Position numbers and translations under genes: made by a program | Notes under the pieces: model-generated | The model's database searches: none | Told to the model about the DNA's origin: nothing | Seen by the model: only the letters and a program-made list of their open reading frames with translations | Assembly: GCF_018137945.1 (NCBI RefSeq) | Contig: NZ_CP073089.1 | Span: forward strand, 3,534,001-3,598,000 | Origin: Brevibacterium sp. W7.2 | GTDB lineage: Bacteria > Actinomycetota > Actinomycetes > Actinomycetales > Brevibacteriaceae | DNA length: 64,000 nt | Reading direction: 5' to 3' | In this document: piece by piece, positions 6,213 through 14,791 of the stretch | Position numbering within the stretch: the stretch's first letter is position 1 | Layout of the letters: every line of letters starts with the position of its first letter

Positions 6213-8783
6213 GTGACCGACACAATCGCATCCGCTCCTTCCGGGGACACGCCTGGCCCTCTTCCGGCCCGTGTCGACATCGACGCCTCCTCCCCCTACG
6301 CCGCGGCCTTCACCGTCTACGCCGCCAGCGACCAGGCCCAACTCGCCGCGCTCGAGACCACCGCCAGCCTCTTCCTCACCGACACGATCACCCACCTCAA
6401 TCTCCTCAATCCCCGTCCCGGCACCCCCTACGAACACGCCGCCTTCACCGAGACCGTCCGCCGCTTCGCCCGAGCTCAGGGCTGCACTGCCGACTGGGTC
6501 ACCGACGACGAGACCGACAGCGACGCTGACACCGGTGACGGAGAAGCCGCTCTCGGTGGTGGCGATGATGCTCCCGGTGGTCGGAACGATGCTGCCGGTG
6601 GCACCGGCGTCCTCAGCACTGACGACCGTCCCGCAACCGGTGTACCCTCCGCTGCCGGCGCACCACCTTCTCCCGATGCGCCCGCGACAACCGACCCCGA
6701 TAGCGCGGGCAAGGTCGGCACCGACTCGCAGGCCAGTTCGGCAGACGACTCCACCCCGGACCCGCAGGCCCAGGAGCCCACGTCACCAGCGCTGCCCGGA
6801 TTTCCCCGCTTCGCCCCCGACCGCACCTTCAACGCCTGGGTCCACACCTACTCCCACGCCGAAGACATCGCCGAACTCACCGCTATCCGCGGCACCACCA
6901 TCGCGCACACCTACAGCCACGTCACCGACGCCATGACCCTCATCCACGGCCTCCCGAAATTCCACGCTCGTTGCCAAGCCGGAGACTTCACCATCGAGCA
7001 CGCCCTGGCAGCGACCCGCCTCTGCGGCAACGTCGCCTTCCGCCACCTGCCCCTCATCGACGACTACCTGTGCCACCGCCGCCCCGACGTGACCATCCAA
7101 ACTTTCAGGAAGTCACTGTCCCTGAAGATCAACGTCATCGAACCGGCAGACGACCGCACCCAGACCGCCCATCAGCGCCGACGAGTGTCACTGACCACCC
7201 ACGACGACGGCACCGCATGCCTGATGCTCACCGGATCCGCCCTCGAACTCCACGCCTGCTACCTGCGCATCGAAGCCTTCGCCAAAGCCATCCGCGCCGG
7301 CAACACCACCGCATTCGCCGACCAACTGCCTGAAGACTCCGTCATCGAGGACGTCCGCAGCATCGATGCCCTCATGTTCGACATCCTCACCAGCACCACC
7401 CCGCGCCTGAACCTGACCATCCGCGCCCACGACACCGACACCGGAGCCACCGCGGACCGCAGCATTCCTCTCGACCTCGACACCGCCGCCACGATGGACG
7501 ACATCGCCACCGCCATCACCGCTGCCGCCGACGCAGCAGGCCTGCCCCACCACGAGGTTCCTCCCGGCAACGCCGGCCCGACAGACGACACCACCGCCGA
7601 GGCGGTCGCCGCCGCCACTGAGACAGCACCCACCGAGGATGCCGAAGTCGGTTTGAGTCATTCGGACGATCATGCCACGGCATCAGCACCAAAAATCTCC
7701 GCGATAGCTGGCCACGACGGCAACACATCCGACGAAGAGTCGCCACCGCCGCCGCGGTCACCGAGTGCCGCGCTGCGGGCGGCTCTGACCCGCATCACCG
7801 ACGCCGGACTCGACGACCAGGGCCGATCTCTGTTCTCCCTCACCCTCGAAGCGCCCACCAGCCCCTACTGGATGGCCATGCAAGCACGCATGCTCATCTC
7901 CGTGCCCTGCACCACCCTCTCCGGCCACAGCAATCTGCCCGGCACCCTGCCCGACGGCACCCCTCTGCCCGCTGACCAAGCCCGACTCATCGCCGGGACC
8001 TGCCGTACCTGGACCAGAATCCTCACCGATCCCGCCACCGGCACCCCCATCAACGCGAAAGCCAAGACGTACCACATCCCCACACCCGTGAGAACGACGC
8101 TGGCCGCGCAATGGCAATGGTGCACTGTGCCCGGATGCCGTCGCCGTGCCGCGACCGCGGAAATCGACCACATCGACCCGTTCAATCACGACAACCCGGA
8201 CGACGGTGGCCTGACCGTCTTCGGCAATCTCCACCCCCTCTGCAAACAGCACCACCAGCAGAAGACCGACCGGCTCCTCACCGTGCAAATGAGCACCCCG
8301 GGGATCGCCGAGTACACATTCGCCCACGGCACCCGCGTCACCGCACGCCCAGGGGACAACCCTGTCAACGTCGAGAACGCACGCCTCATCAACACCCTCA
8401 CCAGCAGCACCGGCACCACCAGCAGCGCCAGCGATCACCCCGTCACTGTCAGCCGCCCCGATGTTTCCGACACGAACAGCCTCGCCGGAGACCCGGACGA
8501 CCCATTCACAAGCAGTCCCGGCATGAGCAGTCCCGGCATGAGCAGTCCCGGCGTGAGCAACCTCGATGACGATCTCGATGTTCCCGGCATCCCACCACTG
8601 GTCGTTGACCCACCAGATTCAACGCCGCCCCATGGCGAAGTGCGCACCGGACCCGAATGCCCAGGGCCGGCAGGTGGCGAGGACGGGACCCCGGGGTGGA
8701 TGCCACGAGCAGGCGGCATCCGATGGAAGAACCCCGCGAAACAGGAATGGGTCTGGGACAACGGCGAACCCCCACCCTTCTGA
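6213..8783 (+). CDS. 13E12/DUF222 family protein with C-terminal HNH nuclease
   Basis: 856 aa, long for the family. DUF222-like helical segments surround about residues 200-330 and 380-460. Two acidic/Pro/Gly disordered inserts interrupt them, near residues 95-195 and 420-510. The HNH endonuclease module lies near residues 637-690: C-x4-C, then AEIDHIDPFNH, then LHPLCKQHHQQKTDR, keeping the zinc-binding cysteines and catalytic His. 13E12 proteins are multi-copy in actinobacteria and are thought to be selfish nucleases; their role is not settled. Near the C-terminus a 15-nt unit repeats three times (8511-8555), encoding SSPGM repeats. Start GTG with GGTGA about 6 nt upstream. The gene is intact, with no transposase nearby. 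Confidence 0.85.
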   Translation: MTDTIASAPSGDTPGPLPARVDIDASSPYAAAFTVYAASDQAQLAALETTASLFLTDTITHLNLLNPRPGTPYEHAAFTETVRRFARAQGCTADWVTDDETDSDADTGDGEAALGGGDDAPGGRNDAAGGTGVLSTDDRPATGVPSAAGAPPSPDAPATTDPDSAGKVGTDSQASSADDSTPDPQAQEPTSPALPGFPRFAPDRTFNAWVHTYSHAEDIAELTAIRGTTIAHTYSHVTDAMTLIHGLPKFHARCQAGDFTIEHALAATRLCGNVAFRHLPLIDDYLCHRRPDVTIQTFRKSLSLKINVIEPADDRTQTAHQRRRVSLTTHDDGTACLMLTGSALELHACYLRIEAFAKAIRAGNTTAFADQLPEDSVIEDVRSIDALMFDILTSTTPRLNLTIRAHDTDTGATADRSIPLDLDTAATMDDIATAITAAADAAGLPHHEVPPGNAGPTDDTTAEAVAAATETAPTEDAEVGLSHSDDHATASAPKISAIAGHDGNTSDEESPPPPRSPSAALRAALTRITDAGLDDQGRSLFSLTLEAPTSPYWMAMQARMLISVPCTTLSGHSNLPGTLPDGTPLPADQARLIAGTCRTWTRILTDPATGTPINAKAKTYHIPTPVRTTLAAQWQWCTVPGCRRRAATAEIDHIDPFNHDNPDDGGLTVFGNLHPLCKQHHQQKTDRLLTVQMSTPGIAEYTFAHGTRVTARPGDNPVNVENARLINTLTSSTGTTSSASDHPVTVSRPDVSDTNSLAGDPDDPFTSSPGMSSPGMSSPGVSNLDDDLDVPGIPPLVVDPPDSTPPHGEVRTGPECPGPAGGEDGTPGWMPRAGGIRWKNPAKQEWVWDNGEPPPF

Positions 8784-8866
8784 ACCGCTGCCTCGAATCT
8801 GGTTCACCCCGAACATGGCCGAATCATTCATGCCCAGCCAGGCGCCTCGGCCCTAGCGTTGTCGGT

Positions 8867-9268
8867 ATGAAACTCGACGCCATCTCCATCGTGACAGCAG
8901 ACATGGCCAAGGCACTGGCCTTCTATCAGGCTCTCGGCCTCAACCTCGTCGACGGAAGTTCGGAAGCACCGCACTCCGAGCTCTCGACTGGCGGCCTCCG
9001 TGTCCTCCTCGACACCGAAGAGGTCATGCTCGGAATCGACCCCCAGTGGACGTGGCCCACCGGCGGCCACAAGATGTCACTCGCCTTCGACTGCTCCACC
9101 GCCGAGGCCGTCGATGCGACATTCGCCCAGCTCACCGAGGGCAGCGACGACGGCGACCCGGTGGCCGCAGTCGTCAAGGAACCCTGGGACGCCTTCTGGG
9201 GACAGCGCTACGCCGTGATCTCCGACCCCGACGGGAACACCATCGACCTCTTCGCAGCGCAGAACTGA
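8867..9268 (+). CDS. VOC-family (glyoxalase/bleomycin-resistance fold) protein
   Basis: 133 aa, two beta-alpha-beta-beta-beta modules. It opens with MKLDAISIVTADMAKALAFY and closes with the usual AVISDPDGNTIDLF strand. The terminal acidic position is Asp in place of Glu, so metal binding is uncertain. Function within the superfamily (dioxygenase, glyoxalase, drug binding) cannot be assigned. TAGCGT (8854-8859) ends 7 nt before the ATG and there is no Shine-Dalgarno, so the transcript is probably leaderless. Confidence 0.75.
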   Translation: MKLDAISIVTADMAKALAFYQALGLNLVDGSSEAPHSELSTGGLRVLLDTEEVMLGIDPQWTWPTGGHKMSLAFDCSTAEAVDATFAQLTEGSDDGDPVAAVVKEPWDAFWGQRYAVISDPDGNTIDLFAAQN

Positions 9269-9297
9269 ATCCCACGCACTGACCTGAACTCAGGCTC

Positions 9298-10194
9298 TCA
9301 CCGACCCAGCAGCGAGCGCTCATCCCGCCAGAAGTGGGAGGCATCGGCATAACCGGCACGGACCGCCGCGCTCGTGCGCGTGTGGCCCGCATCCAGGAGT
9401 TCGCGGGCAGTCCTCCACCGCAGGATCTTCGCGAGATGCTTCGGCCCATACCCGAACCACGCTCCTGAGAGCCGCCGCAGCTGCCGCGGGGAATAGGCGA
9501 AGTCGGCGGCCACCTCGGCGATCGTCGATGCCGGCGCCTCCGGAGAGAAAGCGAGGGCAGTCGCCAAGTCGAGCGGGCGCCGATCGATCTCCGTGCCGCG
9601 GACGAGTGCTTCGCCTAGTCGGACGAGCCTCTCCACGCTCTCTCCGAACACCGCAGCCTGCGTGCCCCCGTCGCCACCCGGCAACCCGCGGTCATTCCAG
9701 AGACCTGACGCACCGTCGACCCACGTTCGAGCCACCTCGGCGAGAGTGCTCGACGTGGGCGCGGCGGACATCATCGGACCGGTACCGCGCGATCCCGATG
9801 TCAACGGCCTCAGACGGACGACGTCTCCGAGCGGGGTGACGCGGTCAGCGAGTTCCGCGGCCGAAATCGTCAGCAGCTGCGGCAGAACGCCGGAATCGAA
9901 GCGCAGACCAACCGCGGGGTTCCGCGCAGGAGCAATTCGGCGAGCGGTGGAATCTGCACCTGCGATGACGATTCCGGAGTCGAGGGCGATGAGATCCATG
10001 CACCCATCGGGGACGATGACATCGGCCGTGACGCCGTCCTCGCCATGGTCCGACGCCGTTGTCCCGGTCGCCGTTGTCCCGTTCTCCGCCACCGATCGGT
10101 CAATCCCATCGGACAACAAAGGACGCCTTCCCACATCAGGGCCGGACACCCACAGCACCGCACGGAGTCGCGGGATCCTCACCTCGCGATACAT
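9298..10194 (-). CDS. AraC-family regulator with DUF6597-type N-terminal domain
   Basis: 298 aa. The N-terminal half shows the sensor pattern of this subgroup (IVPDGCMDLI, AGADS, VGLRFDSGVLPQLL). The C-terminal ~100 residues are the double helix-turn-helix: TIAEVAADFAYSPRQLRRL and then SAAVRAGYADASHFWRDE. Members regulate few, usually adjacent, genes; ligands are mostly unknown. It is convergent with the VOC gene and divergent from the HAD gene, with an inverted repeat between the two. ATG 10194 gives the usual short lead into the sensor domain. Confidence 0.85.
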   Translation of the reverse strand: MYREVRIPRLRAVLWVSGPDVGRRPLLSDGIDRSVAENGTTATGTTASDHGEDGVTADVIVPDGCMDLIALDSGIVIAGADSTARRIAPARNPAVGLRFDSGVLPQLLTISAAELADRVTPLGDVVRLRPLTSGSRGTGPMMSAAPTSSTLAEVARTWVDGASGLWNDRGLPGGDGGTQAAVFGESVERLVRLGEALVRGTEIDRRPLDLATALAFSPEAPASTIAEVAADFAYSPRQLRRLSGAWFGYGPKHLAKILRWRTARELLDAGHTRTSAAVRAGYADASHFWRDERSLLGR

Positions 10195-10261
10195 GCCAGC
10201 TCGTCTCGGTGCACGGCGCCCCGACTTCCTCAGTCCTCAGCTTCGAACGGTATTCTGATTG

Positions 10262-10300
10262 GGATCAAAGATTCCGGATCAGATGACAGAATCTTGATCC
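10262..10300. promoter_or_regulatory. Imperfect inverted repeat between AraC and HAD genes
   Basis: GGATCAAAGATTC (10262-10274) mirrors GAATCTTGATCC (10289-10300) apart from one extra A. A further GGATC lies between the arms. It may be an operator or a hairpin in the HAD leader. Confidence 0.5.
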
Positions 10301-10353
10301 GATCACAGACCTGCCGCCAGGCTACCGGGTCGCCCTCGACACAGGAAGGAACG

Positions 10354-11043
10354 ATGGCAGCTGCATCATCGTCGCCGGTCTCGGCGCGTCGGCAGGCCCG
10401 CCACGTCACCGTTTTCCTCGATGTCGACGGAGTGCTCAACTCCTACCCCGTGCCGGCGCTGCGCCTCATGACCGAAGGGCGCAAGAAGCTCCAGGCGTGG
10501 GACTACGAACTCCACTACCGACCGTCGGTCATCGCCTTCTTCGATCGCCTCGTCGAGACCCATGAGGTCGACATCGTCTGGCTCTCGACGTGGTCGCAGC
10601 GCTGCAAGACCGAGCTCGAACCGAAGTTCGGGATGCGCAACTCCTTCGACGTCATCGAGATGCCCGACGACACCCACAACCGCTACGCCAACGACCCGCA
10701 GCTGTGGTGGAAGGCGCGGGCGATGGAGGACTGGCTCGACACCCACGAACCGCAGAAGGCCGTGTGGGTCGACGACGATCTCGCCGCCCCGACGACACGG
10801 CGGTACTTCGTCGACCGCTACTCCTCCGACCGCCTGAAGATCATCGCCCCCGAGTTCGCCCAAGGGCTCACCCGCGCCCACCTCAAGGAGATCAAGGACT
10901 TCGCGCACCCCCGCACGCAGCCGATCGTCCGCGAGGACTCGAACATCCGCGAGGACCAGAGCGACAACGACACTGCCGCAGAGGCGGACGCTCCCTCCCG
11001 CGGCGATGCCCCCACCGATTCCGCCGCGAAAGAGGAATCATGA
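10354..11043 (+). CDS. HAD-superfamily protein (Swiss-Army-Knife RNA-repair HAD-like)
   Basis: 229 aa. Motif I is FLDVDGVLN (Asp23, Asp25). Motif II is probably WLSTWS near residue 75, and motif IV is WVDDDLAA near residue 137. This matches the HAD family first described in Swiss-Army-Knife RNA-repair proteins, here as a single domain. A phosphatase is likely, the substrate unknown. The last ~40 residues are acidic and disordered. ATG 10354 follows GGAAGGAA. The stop overlaps the next start (ATGA), so it is translationally coupled to the racemase gene. Confidence 0.7.
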   Translation: MAAASSSPVSARRQARHVTVFLDVDGVLNSYPVPALRLMTEGRKKLQAWDYELHYRPSVIAFFDRLVETHEVDIVWLSTWSQRCKTELEPKFGMRNSFDVIEMPDDTHNRYANDPQLWWKARAMEDWLDTHEPQKAVWVDDDLAAPTTRRYFVDRYSSDRLKIIAPEFAQGLTRAHLKEIKDFAHPRTQPIVREDSNIREDQSDNDTAAEADAPSRGDAPTDSAAKEES

Positions 11044-11861
11044 CGCGCATCGGACTGCTCGACTCAGGTCTCGGGCTCCTCGGAACCGCCGACGCTCTCT
11101 TCAGCCTCGCCCCGCAGGCCGACCTCGTCCTCGCCATGGACCCCGATTTCACCCCCTACGGCAGCCTCAGCGCGCAGACCCTCGAAGAGCGGGCCCTCGC
11201 CTCGGCGGCGGTGCTCGCCGACTGGGAACCCGACGCGATCGTCATCGCCTGCAACACCGCCTCGGTGCAGGCCCTCGACGCGGTCCGGGCCCGTTACGAA
11301 CCGACGATTCCCGTCATCGGAACCGTGCCCGCCGTGAAGATGGCGGCCGGCACCGGCGAGGACTTCGCCATCTGGGCGACCCCGGCAACGACCGGCAGCG
11401 CCTATCAGCAGGACCTCATCGACTCCTTCGCCGGCGACCTCACGGTGGCGAAGATCGCCTGCCCCGGACTCGCCGAGGCGATCAACGACGCGGACATGCC
11501 GACGATCGACGCCGCCATCGACGCGGCTCTGGCCCAGATGGACCCCGGCACCGAGGCGATCGTCCTCGGGTGCACGCACTACGGACTCGTCGCCGACCGG
11601 ATCATGGCCGCCCGCGCCGGCATCACCCTCTTCGACTCCCCCGTGCCCGTGGCCAAGCAGACGCTGCGCCGCCTCGGCGTCGAGACCGCCACGGCACAGA
11701 TCCCCATCGTGACCGCCGACGGTCAGGTGGGAGCGGAACCCGAGGTCCGCCTCGGCGAGATCATCGCGACCTATGCCTCGGGACGGCGCATCCGCCTCCC
11801 CGAGTCCCTGGCCGCCTACCCAGCAGGGCGTCGTCTCCTCGCCCGCGAAGCCGCTGCCTGA
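11040..11861 (+). CDS. murI: Glutamate/aspartate racemase family (MurI-like)
   Basis: 273 aa. Both catalytic cysteines are present, in IACNTAS (near residue 75) and LGCTHY (near residue 183), with the N-terminal SGLG loop and FTPYGSLSAQ. MurI makes D-glutamate for peptidoglycan. The N-terminal motif is atypical: LDSGLGLLGTADAL where MurI usually has FDSGVGGLT, and MDPDFTPYG in place of the common D-T-x-x-x-PYG. It may be a specialised racemase and not the housekeeping copy, so the symbol is tentative. Coupled by ATGA to the HAD gene. The stop codon is inside a 16-bp direct repeat. Confidence 0.7.
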   Translation: MTRIGLLDSGLGLLGTADALFSLAPQADLVLAMDPDFTPYGSLSAQTLEERALASAAVLADWEPDAIVIACNTASVQALDAVRARYEPTIPVIGTVPAVKMAAGTGEDFAIWATPATTGSAYQQDLIDSFAGDLTVAKIACPGLAEAINDADMPTIDAAIDAALAQMDPGTEAIVLGCTHYGLVADRIMAARAGITLFDSPVPVAKQTLRRLGVETATAQIPIVTADGQVGAEPEVRLGEIIATYASGRRIRLPESLAAYPAGRRLLAREAAA

Positions 11862-11886
11862 CTCCGCCCCCGCTGCCTGACTCCGC
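11852..11886. repeat. 16-bp direct repeat spanning the murI stop
   Basis: CGCTGCCTGACTCCGC at 11852-11867 and again at 11871-11886. The TGA is copied with a 19-bp period. Confidence 0.85.
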
Positions 11887-12027
11887 ACCTCTGCGTGAGC
11901 GGCGGATTCACGTCACCGCCGAATCTTCACACCTGTCGACAATCCGCCGGGCATTGTAGATGAGATGGGTTCATCTGACCAGAGCGGTGCTACCGTTGAA
12001 AGGACCAGCAAGCGTCGCAAGGGGGCG

Positions 12028-13218
12028 ATGACGATGTTGTTCCTCTACATCCTTCTCGGACTGGTCGCCGTCGGAGCCATCACGCTCGGCAACAGCCTCA
12101 AGATCGTCAAACAGTACGAACGCGGCGTGGTCTTCCGCTTCGGCCGCGTCACCAGCGATGCGCGGGATCCCGGGCTCACCGCGATCATCCCGTTCGTCGA
12201 TCACCTGCAGAAAGTCAGCCTGCAGATCATCACGATGCCGATCCCCGCACAGGACGGCATCACCCGCGACAACGTCACCGTCCGCGTCGACGCCGTCATC
12301 TACTTCAAAGTGGTCGACCCGCGCCGCGCGATCGTCGACGTCGAGGACTACCGGCTCGCCGTCGGTCAGGTCGCCCAGACCTCGCTGCGGTCGATCATCG
12401 GCCAGAGCGAACTCGACGACCTGCTGACGAACCGCGAACGCCTCAACCAGGGTCTGGCGATCATGATCGACAGCCCCGCCGTCGACTGGGGCATCCACAT
12501 CGATCGCGTCGAGATCAAGGACGTCGCCCTGCCCGAGGCGATGAAGCGCTCGATGTCCCGGCAGGCCGAAGCCGAACGCGAACGCCGCTCGCGCATCATC
12601 GTCGCCGACGGCGAACTCCAGGCGTCGAACAAACTCGCCCAGGCCGCGAGCGCGATGTCGGAAACGCCCTCAGCCCTCCAGCTGCGGCTCCTGCAGACGA
12701 TCGTCGAAGTCGCCTCCGAGCGGAACTCGACACTCGTCCTGCCGTTCCCCGTCGAACTGCTCCGCTTCCTCGAATCGAACTCACCGAGGCCGGCGGACCG
12801 TCAGAGCCGTGCCGCCGACAGCGCGGACGGCTCGGACCACTCGGCTGACTCAGACGCACCGGTCGCTGAGCGCGTCCGTGAGGCGATCGACACCGCAGCG
12901 GGTGACCATGACCGGCTCACCGGGCTGACCGGCACCCGCGACATCACCATCGCCGAGTTCATGAAGACGACCGGCTACTCCCTCGAGGAGCTCGACAGCA
13001 TGGTCCGCGCACTGTCGCAGTCGGTGCGCTCCGACGCCGGCGACGAGGACGGGCAGGATCACGAGGCACAGAGCGCAGACGAGCCGACCGCCTCGGCGGA
13101 CACACCTGCACCTCCCGCCCAGGCACCGTGCTTCGGACCGGCCGTCGGCTCCGAACCCACACCGCCGCCCGTCGTCGGCTGGGACTCGGTGACGAGGGAC
13201 CACCGCCAGCCGACGTGA
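12028..13218 (+). CDS. Slipin/stomatin-like SPFH membrane protein
   Basis: 396 aa. One N-terminal membrane helix (residues ~2-22) is followed by the SPFH domain: KIVKQYERGVVFRFGRV, DPGLTAIIPFVD, and the slipin-type DNVTVRVDAVIYFKVVDP. A coiled segment with MKRSMSRQAEAERERRSR follows. The last ~130 residues are acidic, disordered and not usual for slipins. Slipins scaffold membrane microdomains and often neighbour NfeD proteases; none is seen here. ATG 12028 has AAGGGGGC right upstream; an in-frame ATG at 11965 lacks one. Confidence 0.85.
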   Translation: MTMLFLYILLGLVAVGAITLGNSLKIVKQYERGVVFRFGRVTSDARDPGLTAIIPFVDHLQKVSLQIITMPIPAQDGITRDNVTVRVDAVIYFKVVDPRRAIVDVEDYRLAVGQVAQTSLRSIIGQSELDDLLTNRERLNQGLAIMIDSPAVDWGIHIDRVEIKDVALPEAMKRSMSRQAEAERERRSRIIVADGELQASNKLAQAASAMSETPSALQLRLLQTIVEVASERNSTLVLPFPVELLRFLESNSPRPADRQSRAADSADGSDHSADSDAPVAERVREAIDTAAGDHDRLTGLTGTRDITIAEFMKTTGYSLEELDSMVRALSQSVRSDAGDEDGQDHEAQSADEPTASADTPAPPAQAPCFGPAVGSEPTPPPVVGWDSVTRDHRQPT

Positions 13219-13281
13219 CCGAGACCGTCCCGGATTCCCAGCGTTCAGACTCCTTCCATCCCCGCTGACTACGCTTGGTCC

Positions 13282-13878
13282 ATGGACCTCAAACGCACCG
13301 GAACCGCCGTCATCGTCAATGGCGTCATCGCCCTCGCCGTCGGAGTCCTCATGATGGTCTGGCCCGGCGCGACCGCCGAGGTGGTCGCCCGGATCTTCGC
13401 CTGCTGGGTCGCGCTCATCGCGATCACCTCGCTCGTCCTCGCCCCGCGCGGCACCCGCGGCGGCGGTCGCATCCTGCGGACGATCCTCATGCTCGCCTTC
13501 GCCGTCATCGTCTTCCTCGCCCCGATGCTCTTCGCCGCCGTCGTCACCGTCCTCGCGGGCCTGACGATCATCGCCGTGAGCACCTTCGGCATCGGCATCT
13601 CCGTCTTCGTGCGCCAGCTCGGCGTGCGTGCGTGGTGGCTGCTGACGATCATCAGCGTCGTCGGCATCGTCATCGGCGGCTTCTTCCTCTTCGCCCCCGA
13701 GGCCGGCATCGCCGCCCTCGTCGTCACCCTCTCGATCTTCATCGCCCTCGTCGGCATCGCCCTCGTCTGGCTCGGCTGGCGCCTGCGGAAACTCGAAGCC
13801 CGCATCGCCGCCGACCCGCACATCAACCGCCGAGGCGACGGCGGCGGAGAGATCATCAGCGGCGAAGTCATCGAATGA
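13282..13878 (+). CDS. HdeD/DUF308-type small membrane protein
   Basis: 198 aa with six predicted membrane helices in tandem pairs, the DUF308 pattern (for example residues 8-30, 33-52, 64-82, 84-106, 118-138, 143-163), and a charged cytoplasmic tail. Function unknown; HdeD itself is linked to acid resistance. TACGCT (13270-13275) lies 6 nt before the ATG, indicating a leaderless start. Its stop overlaps a possible ATG of the next gene. Confidence 0.75.
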   Translation: MDLKRTGTAVIVNGVIALAVGVLMMVWPGATAEVVARIFACWVALIAITSLVLAPRGTRGGGRILRTILMLAFAVIVFLAPMLFAAVVTVLAGLTIIAVSTFGIGISVFVRQLGVRAWWLLTIISVVGIVIGGFFLFAPEAGIAALVVTLSIFIALVGIALVWLGWRLRKLEARIAADPHINRRGDGGGEIISGEVIE

Positions 13879-13904
13879 CTCCCTCAGCGACAGGACCCTC
13901 ACCG

Positions 13905-14363
13905 ATGTCGGACATCCAGCAGCTCGCCCCGTTCCTCATGTTCCAGAACGGCCGCGCCGAGGAGGCCCTGAACTTCTACATCGACCTCTTCGGCGGTGAG
14001 CTCCTCATGATCGACCGGTACGGGCCGGAGACTCCCGGCATGGCCGGCAAGGTGCGGCTCGCGCGGTTCGCGATCGCCGACGAGCAGATCGCCATCATCG
14101 ACAGCTCGGTCCGGCACGGCTTCGACTTCACCCCGTCGACGTCCCTGTTCTACCGCGTGACCTCGCAGACCGAGCTCGACCGACTGTGGACCGGCCTCCT
14201 CGGCGAGGAGGGGCGCGCGCTCATGCCGCTCGGGGACTACGGATTCGGGCCCTTCGGGTGGCTCAACGACCGGTACGGGGTGTCGTGGCAGCTCAACCTC
14301 GTCGCACCGGATCCGGACGCCGACGGCCGCGAGGCCGGTACCGGTCCCGACGCTGCGGAATGA
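13905..14363 (+). CDS. PhnB-like VOC protein
   Basis: 152 aa. The opening LAPFLMFQNGRAEEALNFYIDLF and the ending GWLNDRYGVSWQLN are the signature of the PhnB/3-demethylubiquinone-methyltransferase-like VOC group. Biochemical role unknown. ATG 13905 gives the typical N-terminus. ATG 13875 is in frame and overlaps the previous stop (ATGA), so ten extra residues and translational coupling are possible. Confidence 0.75.
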   Translation: MSDIQQLAPFLMFQNGRAEEALNFYIDLFGGELLMIDRYGPETPGMAGKVRLARFAIADEQIAIIDSSVRHGFDFTPSTSLFYRVTSQTELDRLWTGLLGEEGRALMPLGDYGFGPFGWLNDRYGVSWQLNLVAPDPDADGREAGTGPDAAE

Positions 14364-14391
14364 TCGCGACCGCCGGCCACCTCGGCGATCA
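14361..14391 (+). terminator. Hairpin at the PhnB-like gene stop
   Basis: TGATCGC (14361-14367, including the stop codon) pairs with GCGATCA (14385-14391), with a GC-rich interior. It separates this gene from the erm transcription unit. Confidence 0.45.
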
Positions 14392-14418
14392 CCCTGGCCC
14401 CCGTGCGCGGACCTGTGC

Positions 14419-14424
14419 TAGCTT
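14419..14424 (+). promoter_or_regulatory. -10 box of the erm transcript
   Basis: TAGCTT ends 7 nt before the leader-peptide ATG at 14432, so transcription probably starts at or next to that codon. No clear -35 element is visible. Confidence 0.55.
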
Positions 14425-14431
14425 GATGACC

Positions 14432-14500
14432 ATGGGTACATTGATTCGCTGCGCAGTGACTGCGTCCGGCATCGCCTACATCCGTGACCGCCGCGCCTGA
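14432..14500 (+). CDS. erm leader peptide
   Basis: A 22-codon ORF with no Shine-Dalgarno, probably leaderless. The peptide ends G-I-A-Y-I-R-D-R-R-A. The R-D-R tripeptide matches the Arg/Lys-X-Arg/Lys motif at which macrolide-bound ribosomes arrest in several Erm leaders. The stop codon overlaps the first arm of a long-range hairpin (14499-14509), so a ribosome paused on the Arg codons would cover that arm. This position, 291 nt before the erm start, supports a regulatory role. The peptide sequence does not match an Erm leader that I can name. An ATG two codons upstream (14426) is possible. Confidence 0.75.
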   Translation: MGTLIRCAVTASGIAYIRDRRA

Positions 14501-14782
14501 CAGCGCGCACGTTCCTCACCTCCTCCGGTCGTTCGACCGAGTCCGCCGCTGAGCCCGGCTCAGGGCCCGACTCCCCGCCGACCTCGCCGAGGCGGTCCCT
14601 CGTGACTGTCCCCGACAGCCACACCGTCAGGAACTCCCGATCCATCGGATCGGTTCGTCACCGATAACGCTGCTGCGCGCTGTCCTCCCGGAAGACCATC
14701 GGCATCCGGGCCTCCGCTGAACCGCTGTCACCAGCGACGACGCAGCGCGCAGCCTTGGGTGCTCTCCATTCCACTTCTGGAG
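14499..14782 (+). promoter_or_regulatory. Attenuator with mutually exclusive hairpins upstream of erm
   Basis: Segment 1 (14499-14509) is an 11-nt perfect complement of segment 2 (14674-14684). Segment 2, read as 14672-14682, is also an 11-nt perfect complement of segment 3 (14743-14753). The two pairings cannot coexist. A separate hairpin CTCCA (14764-14768)/TGGAG (14778-14782) hides the erm Shine-Dalgarno GGAG. Minor hairpins lie between (CCCGGA/TCCGGG; ATCGGT/ACCGAT, loop 5). The layout parallels ermC-type attenuation. Confidence 0.75.
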
Positions 14783-14791
14783 CGCCACATC

